Shown: positions 33,923-41,873 of the stretch, in pieces | Numbering within the stretch: the first letter of the stretch is position 1 | Layout of the letters: every line of letters starts with the position of its first letter | Position numbers and translations under genes: made by a program | Notes under the pieces: model-generated | The model's database searches: none | What the model was told of the DNA's origin: nothing | Seen by the model: the letters and a program-made list of their open reading frames with translations, nothing else | Assembly: GCF_020524625.1 (NCBI RefSeq) | Contig: NZ_JAIVLL010000005.1 | Location: 1 to 64,000 of the forward strand | Source: Brevundimonas poindexterae | GTDB taxonomy: Bacteria; Pseudomonadota; Alphaproteobacteria; Caulobacterales; Caulobacteraceae | Reading direction: 5' to 3' | DNA length: 64,000 bases

Positions 33923-34948
33923 TCAGGCCCGGAAATGCTTGCTGAGCTTCAGGCCCTGGCTCTGGTAGTGGCTGCCGCCTTCGCCGTAGAGGCGGTCGGG
34001 GCGTTCGGTCAGGGGCTCATAGACCAGGCGGGCGACGATCTGGCCGTGTTCCAGCATGAAGGGGGTGTCGTGGGTGCGGACCTCGAGCACGCCCTTCGAG
34101 CCCGCGCCGTGCGCCTCATCGGTGCCGAAGCCGGGGTCGAAGAAGCCCGCATAGTGGACGCGGAACTCGCCGACCGAGGGGTCGATGGGGGTCATTTCGG
34201 CGGCCTGGTCGACCGGGATCTCGACGGCTTCGCGCGAGGCGAGGATGTAGAATTCGCCGGGGTCCAGCATCAGCTCGCCGCGCCGGGCGCGCAGCGGCTC
34301 CCAGAAGTCGGCGGGGTCATGGCCGTTGACCTTGTCCAGATCGATCAGGCCGGCGTGGCGACGCCCGCGATAGCCGACGATGCCGCCTTCTGTGTCGAAG
34401 GCCAGGTCCACGCCGACGCTGCGGGTCTCGAGGTGCGGGGGCTCGCCCACCTTGAGGCGCAGCTGGTTCAGCCGGGTGCCGGGACGGACCAGCACCGAGA
34501 AGGTCTGGGGCGCGATCTCGAGATAGAGCGGACCGTCATAGCCCTCGGCCACATCGTCAAAGGTGGCGCCCCGGTCGGTCATCAGGCGGACGAACACATC
34601 GACCCGGCCGGTCGAGCTTTTCGGATTGGCGCGGGCGACCACGCCTTTCGGAAGGCTGAGCCGCTCCTGCAGCTTCACGATATAGACACAGCCCTTTTCC
34701 AGCACCGCCCCGCCCGACAGGTCGATGGTGTGCATGACCACGTCCTGGATGCGGGTCTCGACCGTCCGCTCGCCCGGCAGGAAGGAGGCGCGGACCCGCC
34801 AGCCCCGGTCGGACAGGCGCAGGTCGAGGCTGGCCGGCTGGACCTGATCGGCGTCGAAGGGCGTGTCGGTGGTGATGGCGCCCGTGGCGATCAGGGTGTC
34901 GATGGCCTGGCAGGGCAGGATGCCGGGGCGGGAGGCGTCGAAGGTCAT
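33923..34948 (-). CDS. dcd: 2'-deoxycytidine 5'-triphosphate deaminase, long form
   Basis: 341 residues, the two-domain form (PF06559 type) found in alphaproteobacteria, about twice the usual DCD length. It converts dCTP to dUTP to supply dTMP synthesis. Conserved parts include GILPCQAIDTLIATGAI, the SSTGRVDVFVRLMTD segment with the catalytic-site Ser/Arg, and the second copy DPGEFYILASREAVEIP with HYAGFFDPGFG. ATG 34948 begins MTFDASRPGILP; the longer frame to 34984 is unlikely. It diverges from apaG (83 bp between starts). The double hairpin after its stop is a likely terminator. Confidence 0.92.
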   Translation of the reverse strand: MTFDASRPGILPCQAIDTLIATGAITTDTPFDADQVQPASLDLRLSDRGWRVRASFLPGERTVETRIQDVVMHTIDLSGGAVLEKGCVYIVKLQERLSLPKGVVARANPKSSTGRVDVFVRLMTDRGATFDDVAEGYDGPLYLEIAPQTFSVLVRPGTRLNQLRLKVGEPPHLETRSVGVDLAFDTEGGIVGYRGRRHAGLIDLDKVNGHDPADFWEPLRARRGELMLDPGEFYILASREAVEIPVDQAAEMTPIDPSVGEFRVHYAGFFDPGFGTDEAHGAGSKGVLEVRTHDTPFMLEHGQIVARLVYEPLTERPDRLYGEGGSHYQSQGLKLSKHFRA

Positions 34949-35031
34949 GGGGGATGTTCCACGGATTTCGGCGCGAGTCGTCAAGCGGAAACGGGCTTGC
35001 GGCGGACACGCGGCGGGGCGAGCATGGGGGC

Positions 35032-35436
35032 ATGTATGAGAGTTCCGCCTATACCGCCGAGACCCGGGGCGTCCGGGTGAAGGTCCAGCCCAGCTATCTG
35101 GCCGGGCGCTCGAACCCCGATGAGGGGCTGTGGGTCTGGGCCTATCAGATCGAGATCGTCAATCTGACCGGGGTGCCGGTGCAGCTGCTGTCGCGCCACT
35201 GGATCATCACCGACGCCACGGGCCGCGAGGAGGTGGTGATCGGCGACGGCGTGGTCGGCGAACAGCCGGTCATCGCGCCCGGCGACAGTCACAGCTATGC
35301 CTCGGGCTGTCCGCTGCCGACGCCCTCGGGCGCCATGCGCGGCAGCTATGTGATGGAGACGCCCGACGGCGAGCGGTTCGAGGCGGAAATCCCCGCCTTC
35401 AGCCTGGACGTGCCGGGCGCGCGAACATTGAACTGA
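35032..35436 (+). CDS. apaG: ApaG (DUF525) protein
   Basis: 134 residues, almost entirely the ApaG immunoglobulin-like beta-sandwich: YAYQIEIVN-like WAYQIEIVNLTGVPVQLLSRHWIITDA is split here as WAYQIEIVNLTGVPVQLLS, followed by RHWIITDATGREEVVIGDGV and the loop VVGEQPVIAPGDSHSYASGC, all near consensus. Its annotated role in Co2+/Mg2+ resistance comes from genetics in enterics; the biochemical function is unresolved. ATG 35032 gives a normal-length protein; the frame is open further upstream to 34954. Its stop overlaps the next gene (TGATG). Confidence 0.93.
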   Translation: MYESSAYTAETRGVRVKVQPSYLAGRSNPDEGLWVWAYQIEIVNLTGVPVQLLSRHWIITDATGREEVVIGDGVVGEQPVIAPGDSHSYASGCPLPTPSGAMRGSYVMETPDGERFEAEIPAFSLDVPGARTLN

Positions 35437-36119
35437 TGAAATGGCCGTGGGGGAACAGCCAGGCAAAGGCGCAGGCAGTCAGAGACCGCTCATGGGCATG
35501 TGTCCGATCGCTTGGGCTACCCACCGACGAGACACTGCCTGAGTTCTCCAAAATCACGTGCTCCAGGGACCCCTCCGCAGTGCTGGACCGCCTCTTCGTC
35601 TTGCAAGCTGTCACGGCGGTGGCTTACGGGTTTTCAGCAGACAGAGCGAAAACCTGGCTCCGACAGGAAGGCCTCGAACACAGTGTGGGGCCAGATGAGC
35701 AGCGAATTCTCGACGAGGAGTCCAAAGACTACGAACCCTACCAGCAGCAGGTCGAGGCGATGTGGGCCCTGTTTTGGTATTTGGGACTAACGCCCACACT
35801 CGATCCGACCGCATCCTGTTCCGACAGTTTTGCCAGCGAAATGCCGGATCTCCGGCCCGATCCCATGCCATCCACGCTGGACTGGCGGGCGAGGTCGCGA
35901 CCGCGACAGGCCGATGAGCTCTTGGAGGCAATGGATGTGGCGCACTGCCTCGCTTGGGCGTTCGCCCATGCGCGGTCGCTTGGACGTCCAACGCCGCAAC
36001 TCGAATATGGATTATGGGTGGATCACCGTGCCCGCGCATTCGCGTGGCTGACGGGAGATGGCGACTGGACCACGCCAACGGCAGCTCGCCGCAAATGGCG
36101 GAAACCCATTCTGAAGTGA
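35436..36119 (+). CDS. DUF4272-like protein
   Basis: 227 residues. LDRLFVLQAVTAVAYGF, KTWLRQEGLEHSVGPDEQRIL and MWALFWYLGLTPTLDP follow the layout of DUF4272 proteins (helical, Trp-rich), and a second Trp-rich part follows (AHCLAWAFAHARSLG, DHRARAFAWLTGD). No enzyme motif or signal peptide is seen. Members of this family often sit near polymorphic toxin or immunity genes, but none are here. The start overlaps the apaG stop by one base. The base composition looks a little less GC-rich than in its neighbours. Confidence 0.7.
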   Translation: MKWPWGNSQAKAQAVRDRSWACVRSLGLPTDETLPEFSKITCSRDPSAVLDRLFVLQAVTAVAYGFSADRAKTWLRQEGLEHSVGPDEQRILDEESKDYEPYQQQVEAMWALFWYLGLTPTLDPTASCSDSFASEMPDLRPDPMPSTLDWRARSRPRQADELLEAMDVAHCLAWAFAHARSLGRPTPQLEYGLWVDHRARAFAWLTGDGDWTTPTAARRKWRKPILK

Positions 36120-36245
36120 GTTCCGAGGCCGGGGCTGCGTCAACCCGGAGAACCGCAGCCCCGCCCCCCGAAGGCTCGCCCGACCCGAAGGCCCGGCGAG
36201 GGGGTGGTGGCCCACAAGGGGCGTTCAAGAATGTCTCGAAGTGAT

Positions 36246-36334
36246 GAGTGGCGAGTGGCGTGTGACGAGCAGTCAGATCCGTCAATTGGCGAAAGCAGGC
36301 CTCGCCACTCGCCACCCGTCACTCGCCACTCAGA
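36246..36334. repeat. GAGTGGC inverted repeat between convergent genes
   Basis: GAGTGGCGAGTGGCG (36246-36260) faces CGCCACTCGCCAC (36303-36315), followed by another CACTCGCCACTC unit (36321-36332). The GAGTGGC heptad is thus repeated in both orientations. It lies at the 3' ends of the DUF4272 gene and gcrA, where a strong hairpin could end both transcripts. The wider gap 36120-36329 holds no gene. Confidence 0.5.
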
Positions 36335-36848
36335 TATACCGCCGGAGCGAACGGGCGAGGTCGGAGCTGCCGTCCTTGCCGCCGCGCTTGACCTGGGGCT
36401 GGTAGGCGACCCGGGCGTGCTCGACGCAATAGACGCCTTCCGAGGCGCGACGGCCGCAGAAGCTGAACTCGGTCGAGGACGGGTCGCCGATCGGCCATTT
36501 GCACATGTGGGCGCCCAGCGTCATCACCGTGGCGGTGCCGGGCAGCTCGGGCGCGGGCTCGGGTCGGGGCGGCGTGACCGGGCGCGGCTGGGCGGCCTCG
36601 ATCCGGCGCGGGGCCGAGGGCTGGGCCGGAGCCGGGGCCGCAGCGCGCGGACGGGTCGGACGATAGTTGGTGCGGGCCGGCTGGCTGGGGGCGGCGCGCC
36701 CCGACAGGCCCAGACGGTGCACCTTGCCGATCACGGCATTGCGGGTGACGCCGCCGCCCAGGGCCTTGGCGATCTGACTGGCCGACTGTCCCTCAAGCCA
36801 GAGCTTGGTCAGTGCGCCCACGCGGTCCTCGGTCCAGCCTGCGGTCAT
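36330..36848 (-). CDS. gcrA: cell-cycle regulator GcrA
   Basis: 172 residues. The N-terminal DNA/sigma-binding part [37 protein letters not shown] and KVHRLGLSGRA is diagnostic for GcrA, the sigma70-associated transcription factor that acts at CcrM-methylated GANTC promoters during S phase in Caulobacterales. A Pro/Ala linker follows, then the C-terminal domain with CKWPIGDP, FCGRRASEGVYCVEHARVAY, whose Cys/His could bind metal. ATG 36848 was preferred to 36878. The promoter holds a CtrA-like box and two GANTC sites (see 36869-36960). Confidence 0.95.
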   Translation of the reverse strand: MTAGWTEDRVGALTKLWLEGQSASQIAKALGGGVTRNAVIGKVHRLGLSGRAAPSQPARTNYRPTRPRAAAPAPAQPSAPRRIEAAQPRPVTPPRPEPAPELPGTATVMTLGAHMCKWPIGDPSSTEFSFCGRRASEGVYCVEHARVAYQPQVKRGGKDGSSDLARSLRRYI

Positions 36849-36868
36849 GCCATCCTCCCGGTTTGGTC

Positions 36869-36960
36869 GATTCAACATCTTGCGTCAGGTGCCAAGATTG
36901 GCGGCCCCGACCTACAACCAGTCGTAAACCTCTCGTTAACAGACGCAAGATGTGCGATTC
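36869..36960 (-). promoter_or_regulatory. gcrA promoter: CtrA-like box and two GANTC sites
   Basis: TAAA-N7-TTAA (36925-36939) matches the CtrA consensus with one mismatch. GATTC at 36869-36873 and 36956-36960 are CcrM methylation motifs. In Caulobacter, gcrA is repressed by CtrA (known), and the arrangement here fits. The stretch also serves the divergent ABC-2 permease gene, so direction cannot be settled from sequence. Confidence 0.5.
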
Positions 36961-37058
36961 GGAGTGTCCACAGAAACCACATCTTGAATCGGCGTTCGGT
37001 GAAGCCGCTGTGCCCCTCGCGGCTTGAACCGGCGCCGTATCGGGCGCATCTGGCCGAC

Positions 37059-37916
37059 ATGACCGAACCGATGACCGCCTCTTCCGCAACCCTTGCCGAC
37101 CTCGCCACCGCGGAGGCCGCCAAGGGCCCGCCCGTGCCGCGCCGCTATGCCGGGATCAACGGCATCGGCGTCTGGACCCTGTACCAGCGCGAGGTTCGCC
37201 GCTTCTGGAAGGTGGGGGCCCAGACGGTGGCCGCGCCGGTGGTCACGACCCTGCTCTACATGCTGGTGTTCGTGGTGGCTTTCGAGGGCGGCCGGCCGCC
37301 CCTGCACGGCACGCCGTTCGCCGAGTTCGTGGCGCCGGGCCTGATCATGATGGCCATGCTGAACAACGCCTTTGCCAACTCATCCTCCAGCCTGATCCAG
37401 GCCAAGATCATGGGCACGGCCACCGACTTCCTGACCCCGCCGCTCAGCCCGCTGGAGCTGACCATCGGCTTCACCCTGGGGGCGGCGACGCGGGGGCTGG
37501 CGGTCGGGATGGTGACCGCCCTGTGCGTGCTGCCGTTCGCCCAGCTCGAGATCCAGAACATCGGCCTGATCCTGTGGTTCGGCCTGTGCGCCTGTCTGCT
37601 GATGGGGATGGTCGGGGTGCTGGCGGGTCTGTGGAGCGAGAAGTTCGACCAGCTGTCGGCCGTGCAGAACTTTCTGGTCATGCCGCTGACCTTCCTGTCC
37701 GGCGCCTTCTATCTGGTCGAACGCCTGCCCGAGCCGTTCGCCACCTTCAGCCGCTTCAACCCCTTCTTCTACCTGATCGACGGCTTCCGCGCGGGCTTCA
37801 TCGGCCACGCCGAGAGCAACCTCCTGATCGGCGGGGTCGCGGCCGGAGTGCTGACCCTGACGCTGGCGGTCACCTGCTGGGCCGTGTTCCGCTCGGGCTG
37901 GCGGCTGAAGAGCTGA
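37059..37916 (+). CDS. ABC-2 type transporter permease
   Basis: 285 residues. A polar N-terminus (to about 40) with GVWTLYQREVRRFWKV is followed by six hydrophobic helices; PGLIMMAMLNNAFANSSSS and MPLTFLSGAFYLVERLPEP are the conserved ABC-2 permease segments. These permeases pair with an ATP-binding protein to export polysaccharides, lipids or drugs, but no ATPase gene is adjacent, so the partner must be elsewhere. ATG 37059 was chosen; the open frame extends back through the gcrA locus and is spurious there. Confidence 0.85.
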   Translation: MTEPMTASSATLADLATAEAAKGPPVPRRYAGINGIGVWTLYQREVRRFWKVGAQTVAAPVVTTLLYMLVFVVAFEGGRPPLHGTPFAEFVAPGLIMMAMLNNAFANSSSSLIQAKIMGTATDFLTPPLSPLELTIGFTLGAATRGLAVGMVTALCVLPFAQLEIQNIGLILWFGLCACLLMGMVGVLAGLWSEKFDQLSAVQNFLVMPLTFLSGAFYLVERLPEPFATFSRFNPFFYLIDGFRAGFIGHAESNLLIGGVAAGVLTLTLAVTCWAVFRSGWRLKS

Positions 37917-37927
37917 AGCAGGAGCGG

Positions 37928-38452
37928 ATGGTCCGGATCCCTCAGGTTCAGCCGCAAGGACGTGAGATGCGTCCGCTCATGAGCGGGTGGGGTCGCATGC
38001 ACTGGGCGTCCTGCCTCCCCCTTTACGTGCTGGCGTTCGGGGCGAGCCTTCTGGTCGCGATCACATACACATGGGCTTCTCGAGCCGACGGTCCCTCGGC
38101 AGTGATCCTGTGGATCGGCTTGGCCATCTTCCTGCTTTGGGCTGCAACAACCAAGCTTGCCGAGCACGCCTTCAGGAAGGCCCAAGCGTCCGCCCCCGCG
38201 AGCGGGATGGCTTATGACTGGGCGTTCGATGAATCGGGCGTCGGGTTCACGGGGCCCCTTACGTCGAGCCGGTACCGCTGGGAAGCCATCAAGGCTGTGA
38301 AAGACGAGACCGACCGGATCGTCATTCTCATTTCTCCCTTCAACAATCCGGTGCTCCCCAAACGCCAACTGACGGACCAGCAGCTGTCGGCCATTCGCGC
38401 GCTGATAAATGAGGCAACCGCCTCGGGTCGTCTCGGCGCCGGTGTTGACTAA
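37928..38452 (+). CDS. YcxB-like membrane protein
   Basis: 174 residues. Two hydrophobic helices (CLPLYVLAFGASLLVAITYT and AVILWIGLAIFLLWAATTKL) precede a soluble C-terminal domain of the YcxB type: WAFDESGVGFTGPLTSSRYR, WEAIKAVKDETDRIVILISP, then FNNPVLPKRQLTDQQLSAI. Such domains are PH-like in shape; the role is unknown. The start is ATG 37928, 11 nt after the permease stop and preceded by AGGAG; ATG 37967 is an alternative. It is probably cotranscribed with the ABC-2 permease. Confidence 0.7.
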   Translation: MVRIPQVQPQGREMRPLMSGWGRMHWASCLPLYVLAFGASLLVAITYTWASRADGPSAVILWIGLAIFLLWAATTKLAEHAFRKAQASAPASGMAYDWAFDESGVGFTGPLTSSRYRWEAIKAVKDETDRIVILISPFNNPVLPKRQLTDQQLSAIRALINEATASGRLGAGVD

Positions 38453-38545
38453 GCGGGGGCGGAGTCCGACAACGCCTGACGTCTGTTTCATCGGTCCCGG
38501 TGCCGTCTGTGCGCCGGGGCCTTCGTCTTTTGGAGGTCTGATCCC

Positions 38546-39733
38546 GTGTCCAGCCATCTGATGGGTGTCTACAACCGTGCGCCGCTGGCCGTGGATCATG
38601 GCAAGGGGTCGCGTCTGTATGCGACCAACGGCACCGTCTATCTGGACTGCGTCTCGGGCATCTCGACGAACGCGCTGGGCCACGCCCACCCGCGACTGGT
38701 GCAGGCGGTCAAGGACCAGGCCGAAAAGCTGTGGCACGTCTCGAACATCTTCCAGATCCCGGGTCAGGAAGAGCTGGCCGACCGGCTGTGCGCCGACAGC
38801 TTCGCCGACGCGGTGTTCTTCACCAACTCGGGCTCGGAAGCCGTGGAATGCGCGCTGAAGACCGCCCGCAAGTACCATCATGCCAATGGCCAGCCCGAGC
38901 GGATCGAGATCTACGGCTTTGACGGCTCGTTCCACGGTCGCACCTATGGCGCCATCAATGCGGCGGGAAATCCCAACTATGTCGAGGGCTTCGGCCCGCG
39001 CCTGCCCGGCTATTCGCAGCTGACCTTCGGCGACCACGAGGCCATCAAGGCGGCCATCGCCAGGCCCGATACGGCGGCCATCATCCTCGAGCCCGTGCAG
39101 GGCGAGGGCGGCGCCCGCTCGGTGCCCGAGGTCTGCCTGCGCGGCCTGCGCGAGCTGTGCGACGAACACGGCGTGCTGATCATCTTCGACGAGGTCCAGT
39201 GCGGCATGGGCCGGACGGGCAAGCTGTGGGCCCACGAATGGGCCGACATGGCGCCCGACATCATGGCGATCGCCAAGGCGCTGGGCGGCGGCTTCCCGGT
39301 CGGGGCGTGCCTCGCGTCTGAAAGGGCGGCCAGGGGCATGACGGTCGGCGTGCACGGTTCGACCTTCGGCGGCAATCCGCTGGCCATGGCGGTCGGTCTG
39401 GCCGCCTATGACGAGATCGCGAAGCCCGAGACCCTGGAAAATGTGCGCGAAATCGCCGGCTATCTGAAGCAGCAACTGGCCGGTCTGCAGGAGCGCTTCC
39501 CCGATGTGATCGAGGATGTGCGCGGCAAGGGCCTGCTGATCGGCATCAAGCTCAAGCCGAACAATCGCGAATTCATGGGCTGGGCCCGCGACGAGAACCA
39601 GCTTCTGGTGGCCGGGGGCGGCGACAACTGCGTGCGCATGCTGCCGCCGCTGAACTTCACCCGGGAAGATGCCGCCGAGGCCATCGCCCGCTTCGAAAAG
39701 ACCTGCGAGTTCGCCCGGTCAAAGGCCGGCTGA
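38546..39733 (+). CDS. argD: acetylornithine/succinyl-DAP aminotransferase
   Basis: 395-residue PLP enzyme of arginine synthesis, which also serves lysine synthesis at the DapC step in many bacteria. Class III aminotransferase landmarks: [44 protein letters not shown], the Asp in [19 protein letters not shown], and the PLP-Lys in ALGGGFP-flanked [17 protein letters not shown]. The start is GTG 38546 after a GGAGG (38533). The next gene, argF, starts 11 nt after its stop, as in other Caulobacterales. Confidence 0.95.
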   Translation: MSSHLMGVYNRAPLAVDHGKGSRLYATNGTVYLDCVSGISTNALGHAHPRLVQAVKDQAEKLWHVSNIFQIPGQEELADRLCADSFADAVFFTNSGSEAVECALKTARKYHHANGQPERIEIYGFDGSFHGRTYGAINAAGNPNYVEGFGPRLPGYSQLTFGDHEAIKAAIARPDTAAIILEPVQGEGGARSVPEVCLRGLRELCDEHGVLIIFDEVQCGMGRTGKLWAHEWADMAPDIMAIAKALGGGFPVGACLASERAARGMTVGVHGSTFGGNPLAMAVGLAAYDEIAKPETLENVREIAGYLKQQLAGLQERFPDVIEDVRGKGLLIGIKLKPNNREFMGWARDENQLLVAGGGDNCVRMLPPLNFTREDAAEAIARFEKTCEFARSKAG

Positions 39734-39744
39734 CGGAGGCCGTC

Positions 39745-40662
39745 ATGGTGCGTCACTTCCTCGACCTCTCCCGGCTGTCGGCCGAAGACCTGCGGGCCAT
39801 TCTGGACGACGCCCATGCGCGCAAGGCGGCGCGCCGCGACAAGCCGAAGGGGTGGGTCGATGCCGACGCGCCGGCGCGTGATCATGTGCTGGCGATGATC
39901 TTCGAGAAGAACTCGACCCGCACGCGGTTCAGCTTTGATGCGGCCATCCGTCAGCTCGGCGGCTCGTCGATCATCGCGACGGCGTCCGACATGCAGCTGG
40001 GGCGCGGCGAGCCGGTCGAGGACACGGCGCGGGTGCTGTCGCGCATGGTCGATGCGGTGATGATCCGCGCCAACGATCATGAGGATGTCGAGCGCTTCGC
40101 CCGCTTCGCCAGTGTCCCCGTGATCAACGGCCTGACGGATCGCAGCCACCCCTGCCAGATCCTGGCGGACCTGATGACGGTCGAGGAGCATCGCGGACCG
40201 GTGAAGGGCATGACCTTTGCCTGGATCGGCGACGGCAACAATGTCTGCCACAGCTTCATGCATGCGGCGCCCAAGCTGGGCTTTCACCTGAATGTCGCCT
40301 GCCCGCCGGAATACCATCCCGACCTTCGCGACCTGACCATCGGCGGATCGGCCGTGACGCTCACGTCCAACCCCCATGACGCGGTCAAGGGCGCCGATGT
40401 GGTGGTCACCGACACCTGGGTGTCGATGGGCGATCAGGACTATGAGGACCGGCTGGAGGCGTTCGAGGGCTATACGGTCGATGAGGCTCTGATGGAGGAG
40501 GCCGCCGACGGCGCCGCCTTCCTGCACTGCCTGCCGGCCCACCGGGGCGAGGAGGTCACCGATGCGGTGATCGATGGTCCTCGCTCGCTGGTCTGGGACG
40601 AGGCCGAAAACCGCATCCACGCCCAGAAGGCCGTTCTGGCCTGGTGTCTGGCGGGCGGCTGA
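39745..40662 (+). CDS. argF: ornithine carbamoyltransferase
   Basis: 305 residues, cytosolic, making citrulline from ornithine and carbamoyl phosphate. The carbamoyl-phosphate loop STRTR is at 57-61, followed by [30 protein letters not shown] is the conserved HPCQ region; and [11 protein letters not shown] is the ornithine-specific loop with its Cys. Family length is normal. It is second gene of an argDF operon; it was not recognised as the anabolic or catabolic form from sequence, but the argD link points to the anabolic one. Confidence 0.96.
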   Translation: MVRHFLDLSRLSAEDLRAILDDAHARKAARRDKPKGWVDADAPARDHVLAMIFEKNSTRTRFSFDAAIRQLGGSSIIATASDMQLGRGEPVEDTARVLSRMVDAVMIRANDHEDVERFARFASVPVINGLTDRSHPCQILADLMTVEEHRGPVKGMTFAWIGDGNNVCHSFMHAAPKLGFHLNVACPPEYHPDLRDLTIGGSAVTLTSNPHDAVKGADVVVTDTWVSMGDQDYEDRLEAFEGYTVDEALMEEAADGAAFLHCLPAHRGEEVTDAVIDGPRSLVWDEAENRIHAQKAVLAWCLAGG

Positions 40663-40666
40663 TCTC

Positions 40667-40873
40667 CTAGGGCAGGGGGTCGTCGCCCTTGCGACCGTTG
40701 CGGTTGCCGAAGGCGCCTCGGTGCCAGGCGAGGATGCCCAGATAGCCGACGATGGCGCCGACGATCAGGCCGATGATGCCATCCAGCACGGCTGCGCCCA
40801 CGAGGGCCACGGCGATGAGGATCAGCCAGTCGGTGGTGCGGAAGGCTTTCAGATGGGCGCGGATCTCATCCAT
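40667..40873 (-). CDS. small membrane protein
   Basis: 68 residues: a cytosolic-looking N-terminus (MDEIRAHLKAFRTTDW), one long or two short Gly-rich hydrophobic helices (LILIAVALVGAAVLDGIIGLI then VGAIVGYLGILAW), and a basic tail. It lies 3' to argF, convergent, 4 nt apart, and 11 nt downstream of the PPOx-like gene on the same strand. The ORF has a sensible start codon and an RBS region; no function can be proposed. Confidence 0.55.
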   Translation of the reverse strand: MDEIRAHLKAFRTTDWLILIAVALVGAAVLDGIIGLIVGAIVGYLGILAWHRGAFGNRNGRKGDDPLP

Positions 40874-40884
40874 GGGTCTGATCC

Positions 40885-41385
40885 TCAGTGCGCCAGATCG
40901 ACGTCGACCACGTCGCCGCTGTCGGGCGTGGTCCTGGTGACATTGGCCTTGAGCACCTCATAGGCGAAACCAAAGGCGCCCTTGTCGGAGACCCAGACGC
41001 GACCGTCGCCCGGCGCGAACTTCAGCATGACCAGATGCGGGTCATCCTTGCCCTCCGGGTACCAGGCGGCGACCACGGGGTTCCACCATTTGTCGACCTT
41101 CTGGCGGTCGTTCTCGCGGGTCAGGGTGCCATGGATGCAGGCAAAGACGTGCTGGTCCTTGGCGGCGTAGGTGAACATGGCGGTGGCGCCCGTGCCGACG
41201 TCACGCACGAGGTCGGTGTCGTCGCGGGTGTAGAACCAGATGGTGTCCGTTTCCTCGTCGCGGAACGCGGTCATGGGCTGGCTGTGATAGCCCGGCCGGT
41301 CGAGGCCCAGCATGCCGGTGTTGGACTTTTTGAGGTGTTTCCAGAATTCGGTTTCGGCGTCGGCGGGGCTGAGGTGGTCGGCCAT
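40885..41385 (-). CDS. pyridoxamine 5'-phosphate oxidase-like (general stress) protein
   Basis: 166 residues forming a split-barrel FMN-binding fold: WKHLKKSNTGMLGLDRPGYH opens the barrel, then SQPMTAFRDEETDTIWFYTR, TAMFTYAAKDQHVFACIHG and the KWWNPVVAAWYPEGKDDPHL segment characteristic of the general stress protein 26-like branch. It is likely an FMN- or F420-binding protein of stress response rather than a true PdxH. ATG 41385 has CAGGAG 9 nt upstream; the frame to 41415 is longer but unlikely. Confidence 0.85.
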   Translation of the reverse strand: MADHLSPADAETEFWKHLKKSNTGMLGLDRPGYHSQPMTAFRDEETDTIWFYTRDDTDLVRDVGTGATAMFTYAAKDQHVFACIHGTLTRENDRQKVDKWWNPVVAAWYPEGKDDPHLVMLKFAPGDGRVWVSDKGAFGFAYEVLKANVTRTTPDSGDVVDVDLAH

Positions 41386-41446
41386 GAAGGGCTCCTGTTT
41401 CGGGGTTCCCTCCAAGAACAGGCCGGGTCCCCGTCCGGTTCCGGGG

Positions 41447-41638
41447 TCAGCCGCGCAACAGGGTCGCCAGATGCACGGCCAGCGCCAGCGCCACAGCCAT
41501 GGCGACGATCATGAAAAACCGCCACGGCACGAGGCGCGGGCCTCGCCGGGGATCGGGCGGACGGGCGCCCCGCCAGCCGCTGAACAGGCCAAAGCCGATC
41601 ACGACGGCGAGGACAATCAGGGTCAGGGTCAGCGGCAT
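41447..41638 (-). CDS. small two-helix membrane protein
   Basis: 63 residues from ATG 41638: MPLTLTLIVLAVVIGFGLFSGW is one helix, PPDPRRGPRL a basic loop, and FFMIVAMAVALALAVHLATL a second helix. An in-frame ATG at 41686 would add 16 residues and is less likely. No function is proposed. It is upstream of the PPOx-like gene (61 nt gap) on the same strand and diverges from the podJ-like gene. Confidence 0.5.
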   Translation of the reverse strand: MPLTLTLIVLAVVIGFGLFSGWRGARPPDPRRGPRLVPWRFFMIVAMAVALALAVHLATLLRG

Positions 41639-41805
41639 GGGCGGTCCGTGGGGCGCCGGAAAGGGGACGGAGCAGCGATCCCGCACCTTTCCAGAGGGTT
41701 AATCTTTACGAGCCGTTAACCCTGTCTGTTCAGAAAATCAGCCAGAGGCGGGACGGTCGACGCTGGATGTCCACAGGAAGATGGCGGCATCGCTATATCT
41801 TGGGG

Positions 41806-41872
41806 TTAACCACACGTTTACACCCCTGATCTGGATCAGTAGCGTCAATGTCTAGAGGTCGGGAGGCGAATC
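41806..41872 (+). promoter_or_regulatory. podJ promoter: CtrA-like box and GANTC site
   Basis: TTAA-N7-TTTA (41806-41820) differs from the CtrA consensus by one base, and GAATC (41868-41872) is a CcrM motif directly before the GTG start. Further TTAA half sites lie near 41699 and 41716. podJ is cell-cycle regulated in Caulobacter (known); the site usage is inferred. Confidence 0.45.
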
Positions 41873-41873
41873 A

